The translations under genes were made by a program, and so were the position numbers. Positions 46,350 to 57,100 of a DNA stretch of 64,000 bases are shown here, piece by piece. Within the stretch, counting starts at the first letter, position 1. Every line of letters begins with the position of its first letter. The DNA is from Rhyacichthys aspro (lineage: Eukaryota > Chordata > Actinopteri > Gobiiformes > Rhyacichthyidae), in contig CM072168.1 in assembly GCA_036850595.1 (NCBI GenBank), positions 17,475,982 to 17,539,981 of the forward strand, written 5' to 3'. The notes beneath the pieces are model-generated. The model was not told the origin of the DNA. It saw only the letters and a list, made by a program, of their open reading frames with translations, and made no database searches.

Positions 46350-48797
46350 AACCTATAAAAATTACTATAAAATGAAAAAGCATCATAAGGGGGCTTCAAA
46401 TATCTAGTTTCCAAAATTTTGCCTTCATACAAATTGTGTAATGCTGCCCAAAAAAACACAACATTGACAGCTGCGAAGGAAATAGTTCATGCACCTCTGC
46501 CTTGACAAGAAAAAAGTACTTCATCAAACTGTAAAAAAAAAAAAAAAAATTAACTGGTCAAAAGTTATTGATTACACACAAATCCCTCTGGTTGTTTCTG
46601 CAGCCTGCAGTGGCCCATAGTTGTGTTTTCAAAGCACCAAATTTGACGCTAAGTGTTATTCAAAGCAACTTAGAAGAACAGAACATGACCTTCCCTTGAT
46701 CAAACCGTTACAATACAAAGCAACTACCCTTTTACAGTTGTGTGAGTAGTGTAATTTACCAGCAGCTTAAAAGGCACTAGCTTCTTGTGATAAAAGCCAT
46801 TTCCCCAAAGGAGCCACTACTGAGCTGAAAATCACTGCAGAAGAAAAAGAATAGGGTCTACCATGTAATTTACTGTTCTTTGTGCTGTCCTTAGCCTCTG
46901 TAAACTATAGTTATTTTCATGTAAAGTAGCAGAGAAATAATTCAGAATGAATATAGTGGTCCATTATAGCTGTTACAAAAGGTCACAATGACATAGCAAC
47001 GCACTGACTGAAAACATAATTACATATAAAAAAACATGCCTTTTTTTACAAAAATAGGTTTTCCGTGTGCCATCATTCAGATATGTAACTGTAAGCTCCA
47101 CATGAAGCCACCTAACACAGATCGGAGTTTCATTTATTCATCTCCATCTACTTTTCCTGTTAAATGCTCAAAGTAATTACACCAGATTAACTTCCTGAAG
47201 GGGCAGCAACATGATCTTATTTCAGCAACACATAGTAATTGAACAGTGAATGCAGCATCTGGATGTGGTCAGTGAAGTAGGCCTGGCTCTCACATGGCTG
47301 AGTGTGCATTTGAAATGAAAAAATGCTGCAGATACTGTGACTGATGGTAATCTCAGAGGTGGAATCTGTGTCTCCTGAAGCTGGAGCACAATGTAGTTTT
47401 GTCTAAAGTTTATGGTTTTCTGTCCATCTTCTCAAGGAGTGTTCTTAAGGGAACTTCATTAAAAAAAATAAATAAAATGATTTCCAGATGACCCAACTGT
47501 ACAGTCTGTTTTAGCATCAGTTTGGCCATCTCTAGAATATGTTTGGTATTCTTCATAGTGACCTTTGTTAATGTTGAGTGTGAGGCAGGGCCTTTCTTGA
47601 GGATAATGAGGTGTTGGACTGAAGGTGTTTATAGGCCTACGACAGAAAGACGAGACTGAGGTGTGCGGTCCTTCCCTTGAACTTTAGATAATTAAACCAT
47701 ATCTCCATATTTTGCCATTCCTTACCATTACCAATTTCCAAATTCCAAATATTTAATAATAAGGAGTTTTTTTTAAAATAACTAAGATAGAATTTTTCTT
47801 GTGTTAAAATTATATTATATTATTTATTATTGTCAGAATCATAATTTCACTGTACAGGGAAACATGATTCTTACTGTGCATATGACAATAAATGCTTACC
47901 TACAGCTAGCAGGGTTGGATTAAATTTGAATTTTTATTTATTTTGGTGGTGACCAAAATTCAACTGTGATCGCACTTTAGCATCCTGACCCACTGTTTGG
48001 GAACCACAGTTTTAGAACATCCTAGAAGTGTACTACATATGTTAGACTTTTAAAACTAAAATAAATTACTACTCAGCCTTCAATGAAGAAATCACTAAAT
48101 AGTGCACTGTATATAAGGGTTACTAGTTACTTGTTCATTCACACAAAGTAAATTTAAAATGAGGGTGCAATGTGGCCTTTTTCATCCTTTGGCTTCCAGT
48201 GAATAACCCTTTGATGAATGTTTTGGACGTTTTGTCACAATGGAGCTTAGACTTTACCTAATGTTTTTCACGTTAGATGTTTAAATTTTTGTTTCAGGTC
48301 TCATTGTTGGATCCTTGATGGTCTGCTGGCTCCCCAACCAGATCCGTCGTCTGATGATGGCCGCCGTTCCCAAGTCGCGCTGGACCGTCTCCTACTTCCA
48401 CAGCTACATCACCCTTCACCCTGTGGCCGACACCTTCTTCTACCTCAGCTCCGTCATCAACCCGTTCCTCTACAACCTCTCGTCTCGACAGTTCAGGGAG
48501 GTGTTCGTCCAGGTGCTGCGCTGTCGCCTCACGATCGAACACGTCAACAAGCGCACGGTGCCCAGCTCTAACGCCGCCTCTGCACGTTCACTACAACCTC
48601 TGCTGTTCAAGTCTCTCCGTCGCAACAGAACCAATAACTCCACCTTTGAAAAAGAAAAAAACCCTCCTACTTTCACCACGTTTCAACAAAGTGACTCAGG
48701 AGTGGGTTCAGATACTCAACAGTCCCTTAACCTGACTCAAGAATCTGATTTAAGCGACAAAACAAAGACAGATTCACCATCAGAGACTGAAGTGTGA
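26976..48797 (+). CDS. gpr39: G protein-coupled receptor 39
   Basis: Two coding exons, 26976-27768 and 48298-48797 (phase 1 junction after IIFL), give 430 residues plus stop (human 453). Class A receptor features are seen: GNS in TM1 (about 43-45), LACSD in TM2 (71-75), Cys104 and Cys189 for the TM3-ECL2 disulfide, ERY at 128-130, CWLPNQIRR at 274-282 in TM6, and NPFLY at 319-323 in TM7. QTIIFL, TDHMVSLACSD and FLFEACSYAT are GPR39 signatures, and the split within TM6 matches the human two-exon gene. In mammals it is a plasma-membrane receptor that responds to extracellular zinc through Gq, Gs and G12/13. Here the acidic N terminus has no His or Cys and Arg292 stands where human has Asp313, so zinc sensing is doubtful. 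It could be one of two teleost paralogues. The 20.5-kb intron holds many repeats. Confidence 0.95.
27769..34070 (+). other. gpr39: GPR39 intron, proximal part
   Basis: No coding exon is recognised. 29220-29440 and 33660-33960 are GC-richer, low-repeat islands with homeodomain/POU-like words (for example taattatgcattta, atgctaattgc) and could be regulatory. 31780-32010 carries a dispersed fish repeat. The rest is AT-rich unique-looking DNA. Confidence 0.4.
31780..32010. repeat. fish interspersed repeat (retroposon type)
   Basis: 'ctgcatttaacccatccatt', 'agcagcagacagggaccc', 'ggaggaaaccagagtacacg' and 'atgtgcaaactccacacc' are phrases characteristic of widespread fish retroposon 3' ends. It carries no complete frame. 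Confidence 0.55.
34071..34429. other. homopolymer-run block, probable assembly artefact
   Basis: For about 360 bp nearly every base belongs to a run of 4-25 identical bases (T, C, G and A runs in succession), flanked by ordinary sequence on both sides. The proline, glycine, lysine and phenylalanine frames it generates on both strands are not genes. It more likely reflects a collapsed or badly polished gap than real DNA. Confidence 0.75.
34430..38201 (+). other. gpr39: GPR39 intron, middle part
   Basis: There is no coding exon. 34870-35060 is a GC-richer low-repeat island that could be a conserved non-coding element. 35965-36118 is a short interspersed repeat with a related copy at 62928-63090. 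The rest is AT-rich. Confidence 0.4.
35965..36118. repeat. short interspersed element, TTAAAGG-type family
   Basis: From 'gggacagga' through 'ggtttctgtccag', 'gtctaagaaccatcaaaatg', 'gagaatatatatttgtgggc' and 'taaaagttacacaatgctcc', it matches 62928-63090 in the same order. Its end, reverse-complemented, gives the GGAGCATTGTGTAAC motif shared with other short elements in the window. Confidence 0.65.
38202..39100 (+). mobile_element. hAT-type transposon remnant with N-terminal transposase frame
   Basis: The left end CAGTGGTGGGCCGTCAGGGC at 38202 is a typical hAT terminus. The frame at 38658-38903 begins MAEGGEEIDLVADILSTPFS and continues KLDIVRRGGPTPVLASLSQ, matching the N terminus of ZMYM1-like/DUF4371 hAT transposases as I remember them. 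A frameshift near 38829 moves the expected continuation (YERYPWLPASEK) to another frame. The rest of the transposase is missing, so this is an internally deleted, non-autonomous copy. The right end near 39100 is uncertain. Confidence 0.7.
39230..39299. repeat. terminal fragment of a Charlie-like hAT element
   Basis: 'aaaatgagtttgacacctct' is the reverse complement of the 'gtgtcaaactc' terminus found at 43775 and resembles the end of hAT-Charlie-type elements. Only a short piece is present. Confidence 0.4.
39311..39742 (-). mobile_element. tRNA-derived SINE with L2-like tail and 14-bp target duplication
   Basis: Read on the - strand, the head 'tagcggagtggttagcgctc' carries an A-box and 'gagttcgaatccc' a B-box. 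The body is L2-like and the tail ends in GAATGAATGAAT repeats. The flanks are exact copies of attaagtatatatt at 39311-39324 and 39729-39742, a target-site duplication. This is a complete LINE-mobilised insertion of about 404 bp. The tRNA-like head is part of the SINE, not a tRNA gene. Confidence 0.85.
39743..43770 (+). other. gpr39: GPR39 intron, distal-middle part
   Basis: There is no coding exon. It contains the degenerate inverted-repeat element at 40740-41045 and a candidate conserved island at 42400-42660 with paired homeodomain-type TAATTAG words. The rest is AT-rich. Confidence 0.4.
40740..41045. mobile_element. diverged copy of the long-TIR element found at 8418
   Basis: The left end 'ttagccaatcctgccagacc' ... 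'agtgggtctgg' follows the layout of 'ttagcctggccagccagac' ... 'aagttagtctgg' at 8412-8470. The right end 'accagactaattttttgtatgg' parallels 'cccagactaactttctctgt' at 8852. An internal 'gaccaatcat' box matches the CCAAT box there. The copy is shorter and much diverged. Confidence 0.5.
43771..44400. mobile_element. Charlie-like hAT fragment with internal minisatellite
   Basis: 'atgtcaaactcaaggcccgg', 'gaaatgcggccctttgcaat' and 'tggccctccaatgc' are typical of hAT-Charlie-type non-autonomous ends. A minisatellite at about 43978-44100 (unit 21-22 bp, core cctgttcaaatccaa, 5-6 copies) lies inside. The right end is unclear; 'gagctcgattcccgg' at about 44365 may be a SINE scrap. Confidence 0.5.
44400..48297 (+). 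other. gpr39: GPR39 intron, distal part
   Basis: There is no coding exon. It holds an (AAC)n tract at 46321-46349, poly(A) runs, and a LINE-like 3' tail at about 47830-47905 ('cactgtacagggaaacatga' ... 'tgacaataaa'). The intron ends in a pyrimidine stretch and gtttcag before 48298. Confidence 0.5.
46321..46349. repeat. (AAC)n microsatellite
   Basis: Nine to ten AAC units in a row. Confidence 0.95.
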
Positions 48798-51170
48798 GAC
48801 AGTTTAATGCAATACATCGGAAAAACAAACTGCTTCACTGGAGGATGCTGTGCACATAAATATTCATGTACAGTCGGCATAAACACAGTTAAAGACCTGC
48901 TTGACACATCTGACTCAGCTACATTTGAAAGAAAGATTAATTTGAAAGCACTTTATTCAAGCCATTTAGAAAATTATTTTACAAAAGCCTATATATTAAC
49001 ATTGATCATCCATTTCTTTATGACAGGTAATGTGGATAATATTCTACTTGATGGCATGGACAAATACAGGGCTAGGGGGGAAATGTCCTTGAAAATGATG
49101 TGTACAAAGTTAGAAAAATGGGCAAACATCAATATTTGAGTGACTTTGACAGAGGTTGCAATGAGATGGCCAAATAAACTCCAAAACTACAGCTGTTGGG
49201 GGCTGTTCCTGGTCTACAGTGATCAGTATGAAATATAGAAGAGGCCACATCCTGAAACTTATGTTCTGTTAACCTTCAATACCTTTAAATGTCTTGGCTT
49301 CACTTTGGTGATAATTTTATTGAAACAGTGAACTACCTATGACCATTAGATGTTAATTAAAGTTACAGATGAAGTTTGTATTGTGTGTAGTATTGTATTG
49401 TGTTATGATCTCCAGTCAGAGTTTAAGTAACACCAGAAAAGACAATACTGAGGATGAAAAAGGTTGCATTGCATCCTCGTTTTTGTCCCATGTATCGTAC
49501 GTGTATTTCCCTTTGTATATGAAGCACTAGCACCACCAATGCATAATGTGGCAGCTTGCGACAAAAACATAAACCAGATTGTGACTGAATAAAGTAAAAG
49601 TAAACATGCTTTATCAAAAGTGGAGACACATTTTGGCACAACAACAACCACTGCATTTGCTCCTGTTTAAGTCTCAAATGCACTCTTTTTGTTTGACAGT
49701 AAATAAGTAAGGCTTTCATGCAGTATTGTTTATCTTTGTTGCTTTTTACACGGTATCCATTTATTAAAAATGCTTAAGGTCTCTATTTGGTGCACTTAAG
49801 TGTCCAGATGCTGAATGTTTTGCCATGTCTTTAATGTCAGTGGCAATGTCTATATTGTATTACAGGGTATGAAGGAGAAGATGCAGTAAAACAACGTTAT
49901 TATTATGGAGGTTGTTTGCTACTGTCTGAAAAAAGTATCTTTGTCTTTTTGCTCCTTTAAATATTAAACAATAATATTCTTTAACGTTTTGAAATACACT
50001 GTCCACCCACTTCATAAACATATAAAAATACTGTGGATTGTCTCGTCTTTTATTCACTTGCATTTTGCCTTATACTTTAACTACATAAATATGATTCACT
50101 TGCATCAAAGGAAAAGGAGCAGACGTTTTTTTATGCTCCATCTTGACCAGCCTCTCTGTCAGACACAGCATCATGTTTGACGCACAGACTTTAAACATGT
50201 CACGTCTGCACCATTAAGTATTTTCATCTCTGTTGCCTCCAGCATCTCAGTAGTGGTTCATGTCAGGAGCCTTTTTACCTGTTTTCACTCCCTTTATCAT
50301 GTCTATAGAAGCAGGTGATTGACAGGTATTTTAACTAATCACTATCAGTTATATGGCAGCTTATTTTCCAACATTGCCCCCTGTAGTATTTCCCCAAATG
50401 GTGGGGCCTAGGTTTAAGTGGAAGGAGTTGGGTTGTGTCTATAAAGGAAATGGCTTTAAAATGTGGAGTGAATGAATCTCATGTGTCCAACTTTAATGCA
50501 AGATGTAAATGTGTTAAATGTGCTCAGAATGTGTCATGAGAAATCAGATCTGAGGACACATTTGGAGGTGGTCTGGGTCCAAAAGAACTGAAAGTATCTA
50601 GATCTCTGTGAAGGTGTGAATGGTGAGGGGAGGTATCCTGGCAGACAGTAAGACCTCCTGCGTAGGTGACATTTCAGCCAAAGAAGAAGAGTTTTTAAGC
50701 GTAATAAGAGCATGTAAGCTACGCAGCAGAGTATCCAAGCAATATAACCATTAATGAGGTGTTTTATATGACAGAGAAAACATTAGAGACAAAGTTGTAC
50801 CACAGAATTATGGTTGTTAATAATAATCATAATAATAATGGTCAAATCTCACAACAAGAAGTAGAGCTCACGGTGCAAGTAAACGAGCAGGTTTTTCCAC
50901 ATAAAGCTTAAAAATCAGAATGGTTCTGATGTTGACTCAGGTGGACACGTCAATACGAGGCGTGAATACAGAAAGTCGAGCTTGCCTCAAGTTAAATAAA
51001 GAGAGAGACTGAAATGTGTAAAGTGAGCCGATGTTGATTAATGCCTATGGTTTAATACAAGACAAAAGCCAGGAAGCCGACGTGAAAACTGTACAAAGCT
51101 TCGTAATCTGCCCGTGTAAGTAAGTATTCTGTCTCAGTGTCTCTCCACAGTCTGTCGCCGCGTGTCTGTG
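48798..51170. other. 3' flanks of GPR39 and LYPD1
   Basis: This is the convergent tail-to-tail spacer. AATAAA at 49173-49178 is a candidate GPR39 polyadenylation signal. On the - strand TTTATT at about 50047-50052 is a candidate for LYPD1. If used, the two 3' UTRs would not overlap, unlike the antisense overlap known for the mammalian pair. No other gene is seen. Confidence 0.4.
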
Positions 51171-54100
51171 TCAGCACAGCGTCCATCTCATTATGAAGAG
51201 GAGCGTGTGCAGCGTCAGGAGCCGAGGAGGGGTCAGAGCGGCGGCGGCGGCGGAGAGCTGGGGTCGTTTCTTCTGCCGTGGGCCGTTGCACAGCGGGGTG
51301 TTGCAGCAGGTGATGCACACAGAGTTGAGTTTTCCGGTGCAGAACTGCTGGTAGCCAGACGAAGCAATGAGACAGGCTCCTGATGAGGCACAAGACTTAC
51401 GGTAGTGTGTTCCTGCAGCAGTGGGAGAGACAAACAACAGCTGGTCATTATCAACAAGGATCACGTTTGATACAATAGACATTTTTGCGAGCTATAAGCA
51501 GACATAGAAGCAAACTTGTGGGGTTATCACACCAGAGGAGATGGATCAAGGATTTAATCTTAGTGTCTTTTTGTCCGTTTTAGTGATGGTTGTCTCACAA
51601 GACACACTGTGCGACTTGAATCTGTTACATTCAGCAAAATGATTCATGTCAAACTGTGAAATCAGCAATGCCTGTGAATAAAAAACCTTGATTATGCTCT
51701 GAACAACATGCACTTCAGCTTGAATGAATAGTGGCATTTAAGAAACTGTCCTAAATTTTTGATACTGTCAGTCTTTGGCAGTGGGATCAGATTTTCGAAG
51801 TTTCTCTGCGTAACGTGAAAAACTGATTGAAAGCCATGACAAATGACTGATAAATAGTTTGTCACAGATTGACATTATGACAAAAAAGGACCATATGGAT
51901 CTATGTTTTGTTTTGGAGTGTCATATAACACCAGGAAATACATTGAAAGTGAAGTTTTAAGTGAATATGACACAGATGTACAAGTCTGCAGCCCATTCTC
52001 CATATTACATCCAAAATAAAAGTGGGGAAAACTGCTTACCATAATCCTAGTCTTGCTAAAATGACATCTACTTCCATCCAGCTCCATACAACATATTTCA
52101 TAAATGGGAGGACAATGATCATATGCAACAAAGAGTCATTTCTTCAGCAAATACTCTCAGGGCATAATAAATCGGAGGCAGCACAACAGAGAAACACTTT
52201 TCATTACAGCTGGGGCTCAAGGGCATGTTATTTCATTTGTGTGTGAGAATTTTACATTTACAGCTCTTCACTCTGCATTGTGACGCTAGGTTAATTTCTG
52301 AGGAAGCCAGGTTTACGATAATGAGAACATGCACAGTTGGATTCACAGGGTCGAAGAGTGAGCCATGAGTTCAAATGGTAAAAATACTTTGATTGATGTA
52401 CTATAATAAGTTCCCAGACCAACAAATCAAGCCTGTAGAAAAGTACTGCTGTGGTGGTGTGAAAAATGACAGAAAATACTAACATGTGCAAAAAGTTGTG
52501 TGCACCATACATTTATATTTATATGTGTGTAGGCAAGCTTTATAAGAAATGTTGCTTTAATTTATAGTTATCAGTGATCAACAGATTGTGAGTCAGACAT
52601 ACATACATCTGTTCTGTGAGGTTTATTATTAAAGTAAATCAAATGTCATCTAGATTAACAGTGGTGGTAAGACTGATTGGGTTCTAAAATCACAAATTAC
52701 ACCCAAAAATCATAGGTTTTAAATCATCAAAGATACATTTTAATGATGATTTATAAGACAGATGTATCATATGTTTTATTAAAGGAGCACTGTGTAAATA
52801 CATGTAGCATATAGAGAGTATGATTATAGTAAATAGTGTATATGACCTTCAAAATAGCACTCTACCTGTCCCTATTACATAGTGCACCTATTACTTCCCA
52901 TTAGCTTCTGACCTGTGCAGCTTTAATGCATTTCTGAGCCTGAAAAACAATCTGATGGGATTAAAAAAAACACTTTAAATATTTAAGTATGGAAACTATT
53001 TTATTTTCTGAGTCTGCTTCCACTCTCTGTCGACTAACGTGGTGTCAATAAAAGACACTGACACAGCATGTCCCTGCAGGGCTACCGTAGGTGCTCACAG
53101 CCTGTAGAAAGGAGGAGTTTGTGTCATTGCGGTTTCAAATAAACCACCATATACTTACATTCTGTACTTTTAAGTTATTGTGCTGTGACTTTTGATCTTA
53201 TTGTTGAAGGCTTTTTATAAAACCATCCAAAGTTATTAAAACTCATAATAGAAACATTGCAGAAGTAATCCCACCTTCAGCAGACATCCACAGCCCTCTG
53301 TTTGACTCAAATGAATGTAACTACTGTGACTAACCACATTCTCATTTCCTTTAGACTGATACAGTAAATTAACTTTTGTGAATTGGAAAAGCTAATTTAG
53401 ATAAGCTGTGGAATTGGGGACAAGCAGCTGCAGTCATCACGTCTTTATCAAACCTCTTTTGAGCCGACGAACAGGACGAGCAGCGTGACCTCCACATCTG
53501 CAGCAGCTGCACCGCAGACACACTAATGTTTATTCTGAATGAGTGTGTGTTGAACCAGACTGTGGGAGCTTCTAATGACAGTGATCTGAGCAAGTGTAAA
53601 GCTGTGAATGTTGATCAAACTCACCCTGTGTGCTGTCTAAAAATTATTTCAGTCATTTTCAGACAAAAATCTGTATCCAACAAGGTGACAAAGAAGTACA
53701 AAAGATAGCTTAGCTTGAACATAAACAATGACACCTGCAGTAAAGAAATTACATATTATTAAATAGTTTACAACTTTTAACCAACAGTTTTCATTAATTT
53801 GTGTTTTGAGACAAAGCTAAATCAATTAAACCTCAGGATGACTTAGTGGCTCACCTGGAAAAAAGGCTCCTGGGAAAATATGAGTTTTAAAAAAATCCTT
53901 AGTCTTACATATTCTTTGTCTGTGTGGGTTTGTTCCACGGCCGTGTGCTGCATTGAGGTCTCTGGGGTCGAGGCCTCAGTATTCTTTCTCCAATGAGTTC
54001 ATAAAAGTTGTTATAAAGTGTACAGCACCAGTCCAACTCGAACCAGATATAAACTATGCTTCAATGAGTGGATAAAGTTTTTAGCTTTTATTTCTCTCTG

Positions 54101-57100
54101 AATTCTTGCTGATAGCATTTACATTAATGTACTTCTTCAATATTAAATTGTGTTTTGGGCTATTGACTATCATTTCTCCCTTTTTTTCCCTCAAGATATT
54201 TAAACTGCCCATATTTAAATGAGCCGATGTAAAGTTGTAAAAAAAAAAAAAAAAAAAGCCTGCAGGGTGAGACCTCAGGATTTCACCTGGTTTAATAAAG
54301 GTCCAATATATATCTGATAATTAAACAGTCACCTTATTAAACACAATATCTAAAACACAAAATCCTATAAAGTTGTTTTTGGTGCCATTTTATTTTCACA
54401 CAATGACTACATTTATGCAGTTATGTATCCAGTGCTATCAATTAACATAATGTTTCACAGTCAATTATTAGCCTCATTAGACTTGACTCATTTTAAAAAC
54501 TGATCTAATTTGTTCAAGTAGCTGTGAACTGAACTCACTCAGACATGAACCTAAATAAAAGCCTGCTTTAAATGAAAATATGCTTCTTCTTCAACCAAAT
54601 AGATCACAGGTGAGAAGTGCTACCACTGGTAATAGGTAATAGACAGTTGATAAATGACTGCAGCAGACTTCCTTTCAGTCCATTAAAATGAAGGTCTGTG
54701 AGAGAACATCACTTTTACAGTCTAAGGGCGAACATTTGATCATGTTATACGCTGTTGAGATGAATAATGATAATGATAACAGCAGATGAGGTTATAAAGC
54801 CTGGTCTCATTGCACAGCAGGAATAGCCTTTAACCAATCAGACCTATGAAGACCATATGGAGCTTTACATGTGTTGAAAAGCATTCATTTAAAGCACAGT
54901 GAGCTCTTACATATTCCTATAAGTATAAATATATGATCCCAAGACTGCTTCACTGTTTTTACATAGCACCAATGTAACTATGTAATGGCAAACATAAGGA
55001 GTGGAAAGTTTCTGAGCTTCCTTTTCATACAGAGCAGCAAAAAACCTGATAACGGCGTGAGATAAAGGCCTGGGATGTACACGAGCATTCAAGCAGAAAC
55101 TTTCCCATTAAAGAAGTGTCGGCTCCGGAGCGGCTGCCCTTTGGATCAGGAAGTACTTTCACAAAGACACAAGGTTATTGCTTTTGCTCATCAGCATTGG
55201 AAGAAAAAAATGAGAGCCTAATTTTGTCTGGGTGTGAAAATGAAGCAGACCTTTAGGTGAGAACAGTGACCTTTAGCGCCTATGCTGCAAATATTCACAT
55301 AACATGGTGGAGGCATTAGGAGTGACAAAAAAAGCCAGACTACAGTTTTATAACAGCGTTTAAAAGTCAATGAACCGTGTCAAACAAAATCTTCTCCAAA
55401 GATAACTGCATGATATTAGAAAGGCTGCTTCATGGGCCACAAGCTACATTCATGATAGCATGCTTAAGTCAGAAAAACAATTTGGAAACGTGCTTAGAAT
55501 TAAGTCCAATTTCCAACTTAAAGCACTATTATGCACCTTTTCAGCATGTATACACACTAAAGAGGACAAATACTACGGCAAAGCTCACAGAGGACTGCTA
55601 CCTGTCCTTAAATATCCTGGTTGTAATGTAAATTTGATTTAATGTGACGGATTCTGGCAAAATATGTTCCCACAGTCAGTGAAAGATGTCAAAACACGGT
55701 CAGTTTGTCCTAAAAAGACGGATTAGTCTCCTTGTTTGCTCAAAAAAACATCAAAATGAATGCATTACTTGTGAAGAGCTCCATATTGTGGGGTCAAAAG
55801 TTACAGAGTGTTGCTAAATCACAATTTTTTTTTGAGAATTTTGAATCCATCCAATGAGGTTTTTTTGTTTGGTTGCAGCTCAGTCCTGTCTGAAAACACT
55901 GAGGTCATAGGTGCAACATGTATGAGCGATCAACAACCCAGCCCCTACTGGTCAGGTGTATGTACTACATTGATTTTGGTGGCTCTGTGTGAACACGAAC
56001 CAGAAACAACATGACTACTGTGTTTTTATGACCAGCCTTCTCGTATAAACGGCTCCTAAATTGCTCGTAATGACAGTCGCCCATCAGTGAACATCACAGA
56101 ATAAATATTAGACCCCTCTTAATTGGGATTAGCATTAGTTGTCAGCTTCTTTAGGATAACTTGGACTGGTTAGAAATGCTTTTGATTCCTGTCAATGTTG
56201 TATTTATTTCTAAATAGTCAGGTATGTGGGCTAGGTTCACTGATCAGGATATCATTATTATCCCCAGGAGACAATTTGCTCAACACCCAGAAGTTTACAT
56301 TCAACAATATATAGAAAACAAGACAACAGCAACAATAATCGAATATAAAAAATTTAAAAGTATCATTTAGGAGACACATACAGGCTTTTGCTGTCATCTA
56401 TCCTCTGATGACAACAGTAAAAACACAAACCGTACATTACTTTAGCCTTTTTGAGTGAGCTAACCTTATATCTGATTTAGCTACACACCTTAACAATGTA
56501 ATGGAGGCAATTATAGATAAAAAAGCTACATTTGTTCTTATGTTAATATTCTGATGAGCTGAAAACACATGGACACAATAAACTTCAAAATCGTGACCCA
56601 TCTGAGAGACGCATGAATGAAGCAATATCCTCTATTGACATTGAAACCCCAAATTTACCAAATAACAATAACGGTGAGTCCATGCATGAATATAGCACAA
56701 TAAACTGTGTGAATATGATAATGATGTTTTCCAATTCAGTGATTTATTTCATGCACCAACTCAATAACCACCTTTATTCATGAAAAATAGGTGAAATCTC
56801 GTGGCATTGAAGCGAGGCACAAAGCTGACTGAAGATCACTGAAGCAGACTCTTTCTCTCAGAGCGCTCTGTGAAAAGCCTCTAGCCACACAAACACTGAA
56901 CCAGAGCCTCTCCACAGACACAGCGGCCGAGTGAACACAGACAGAGTTCAAGAAGAGCTGCTATTATTCACTTGAGGCCAATGAGCTGTTTGTTGTTGGT
57001 TGCATTTAATAACTCTGCCACTAGAGGGCGCTAAATCTTACACAAGTTACAAAAATGTGCTGAGGGATACGTTTGTACAAAGGATTTAAAGGTGCAATGT

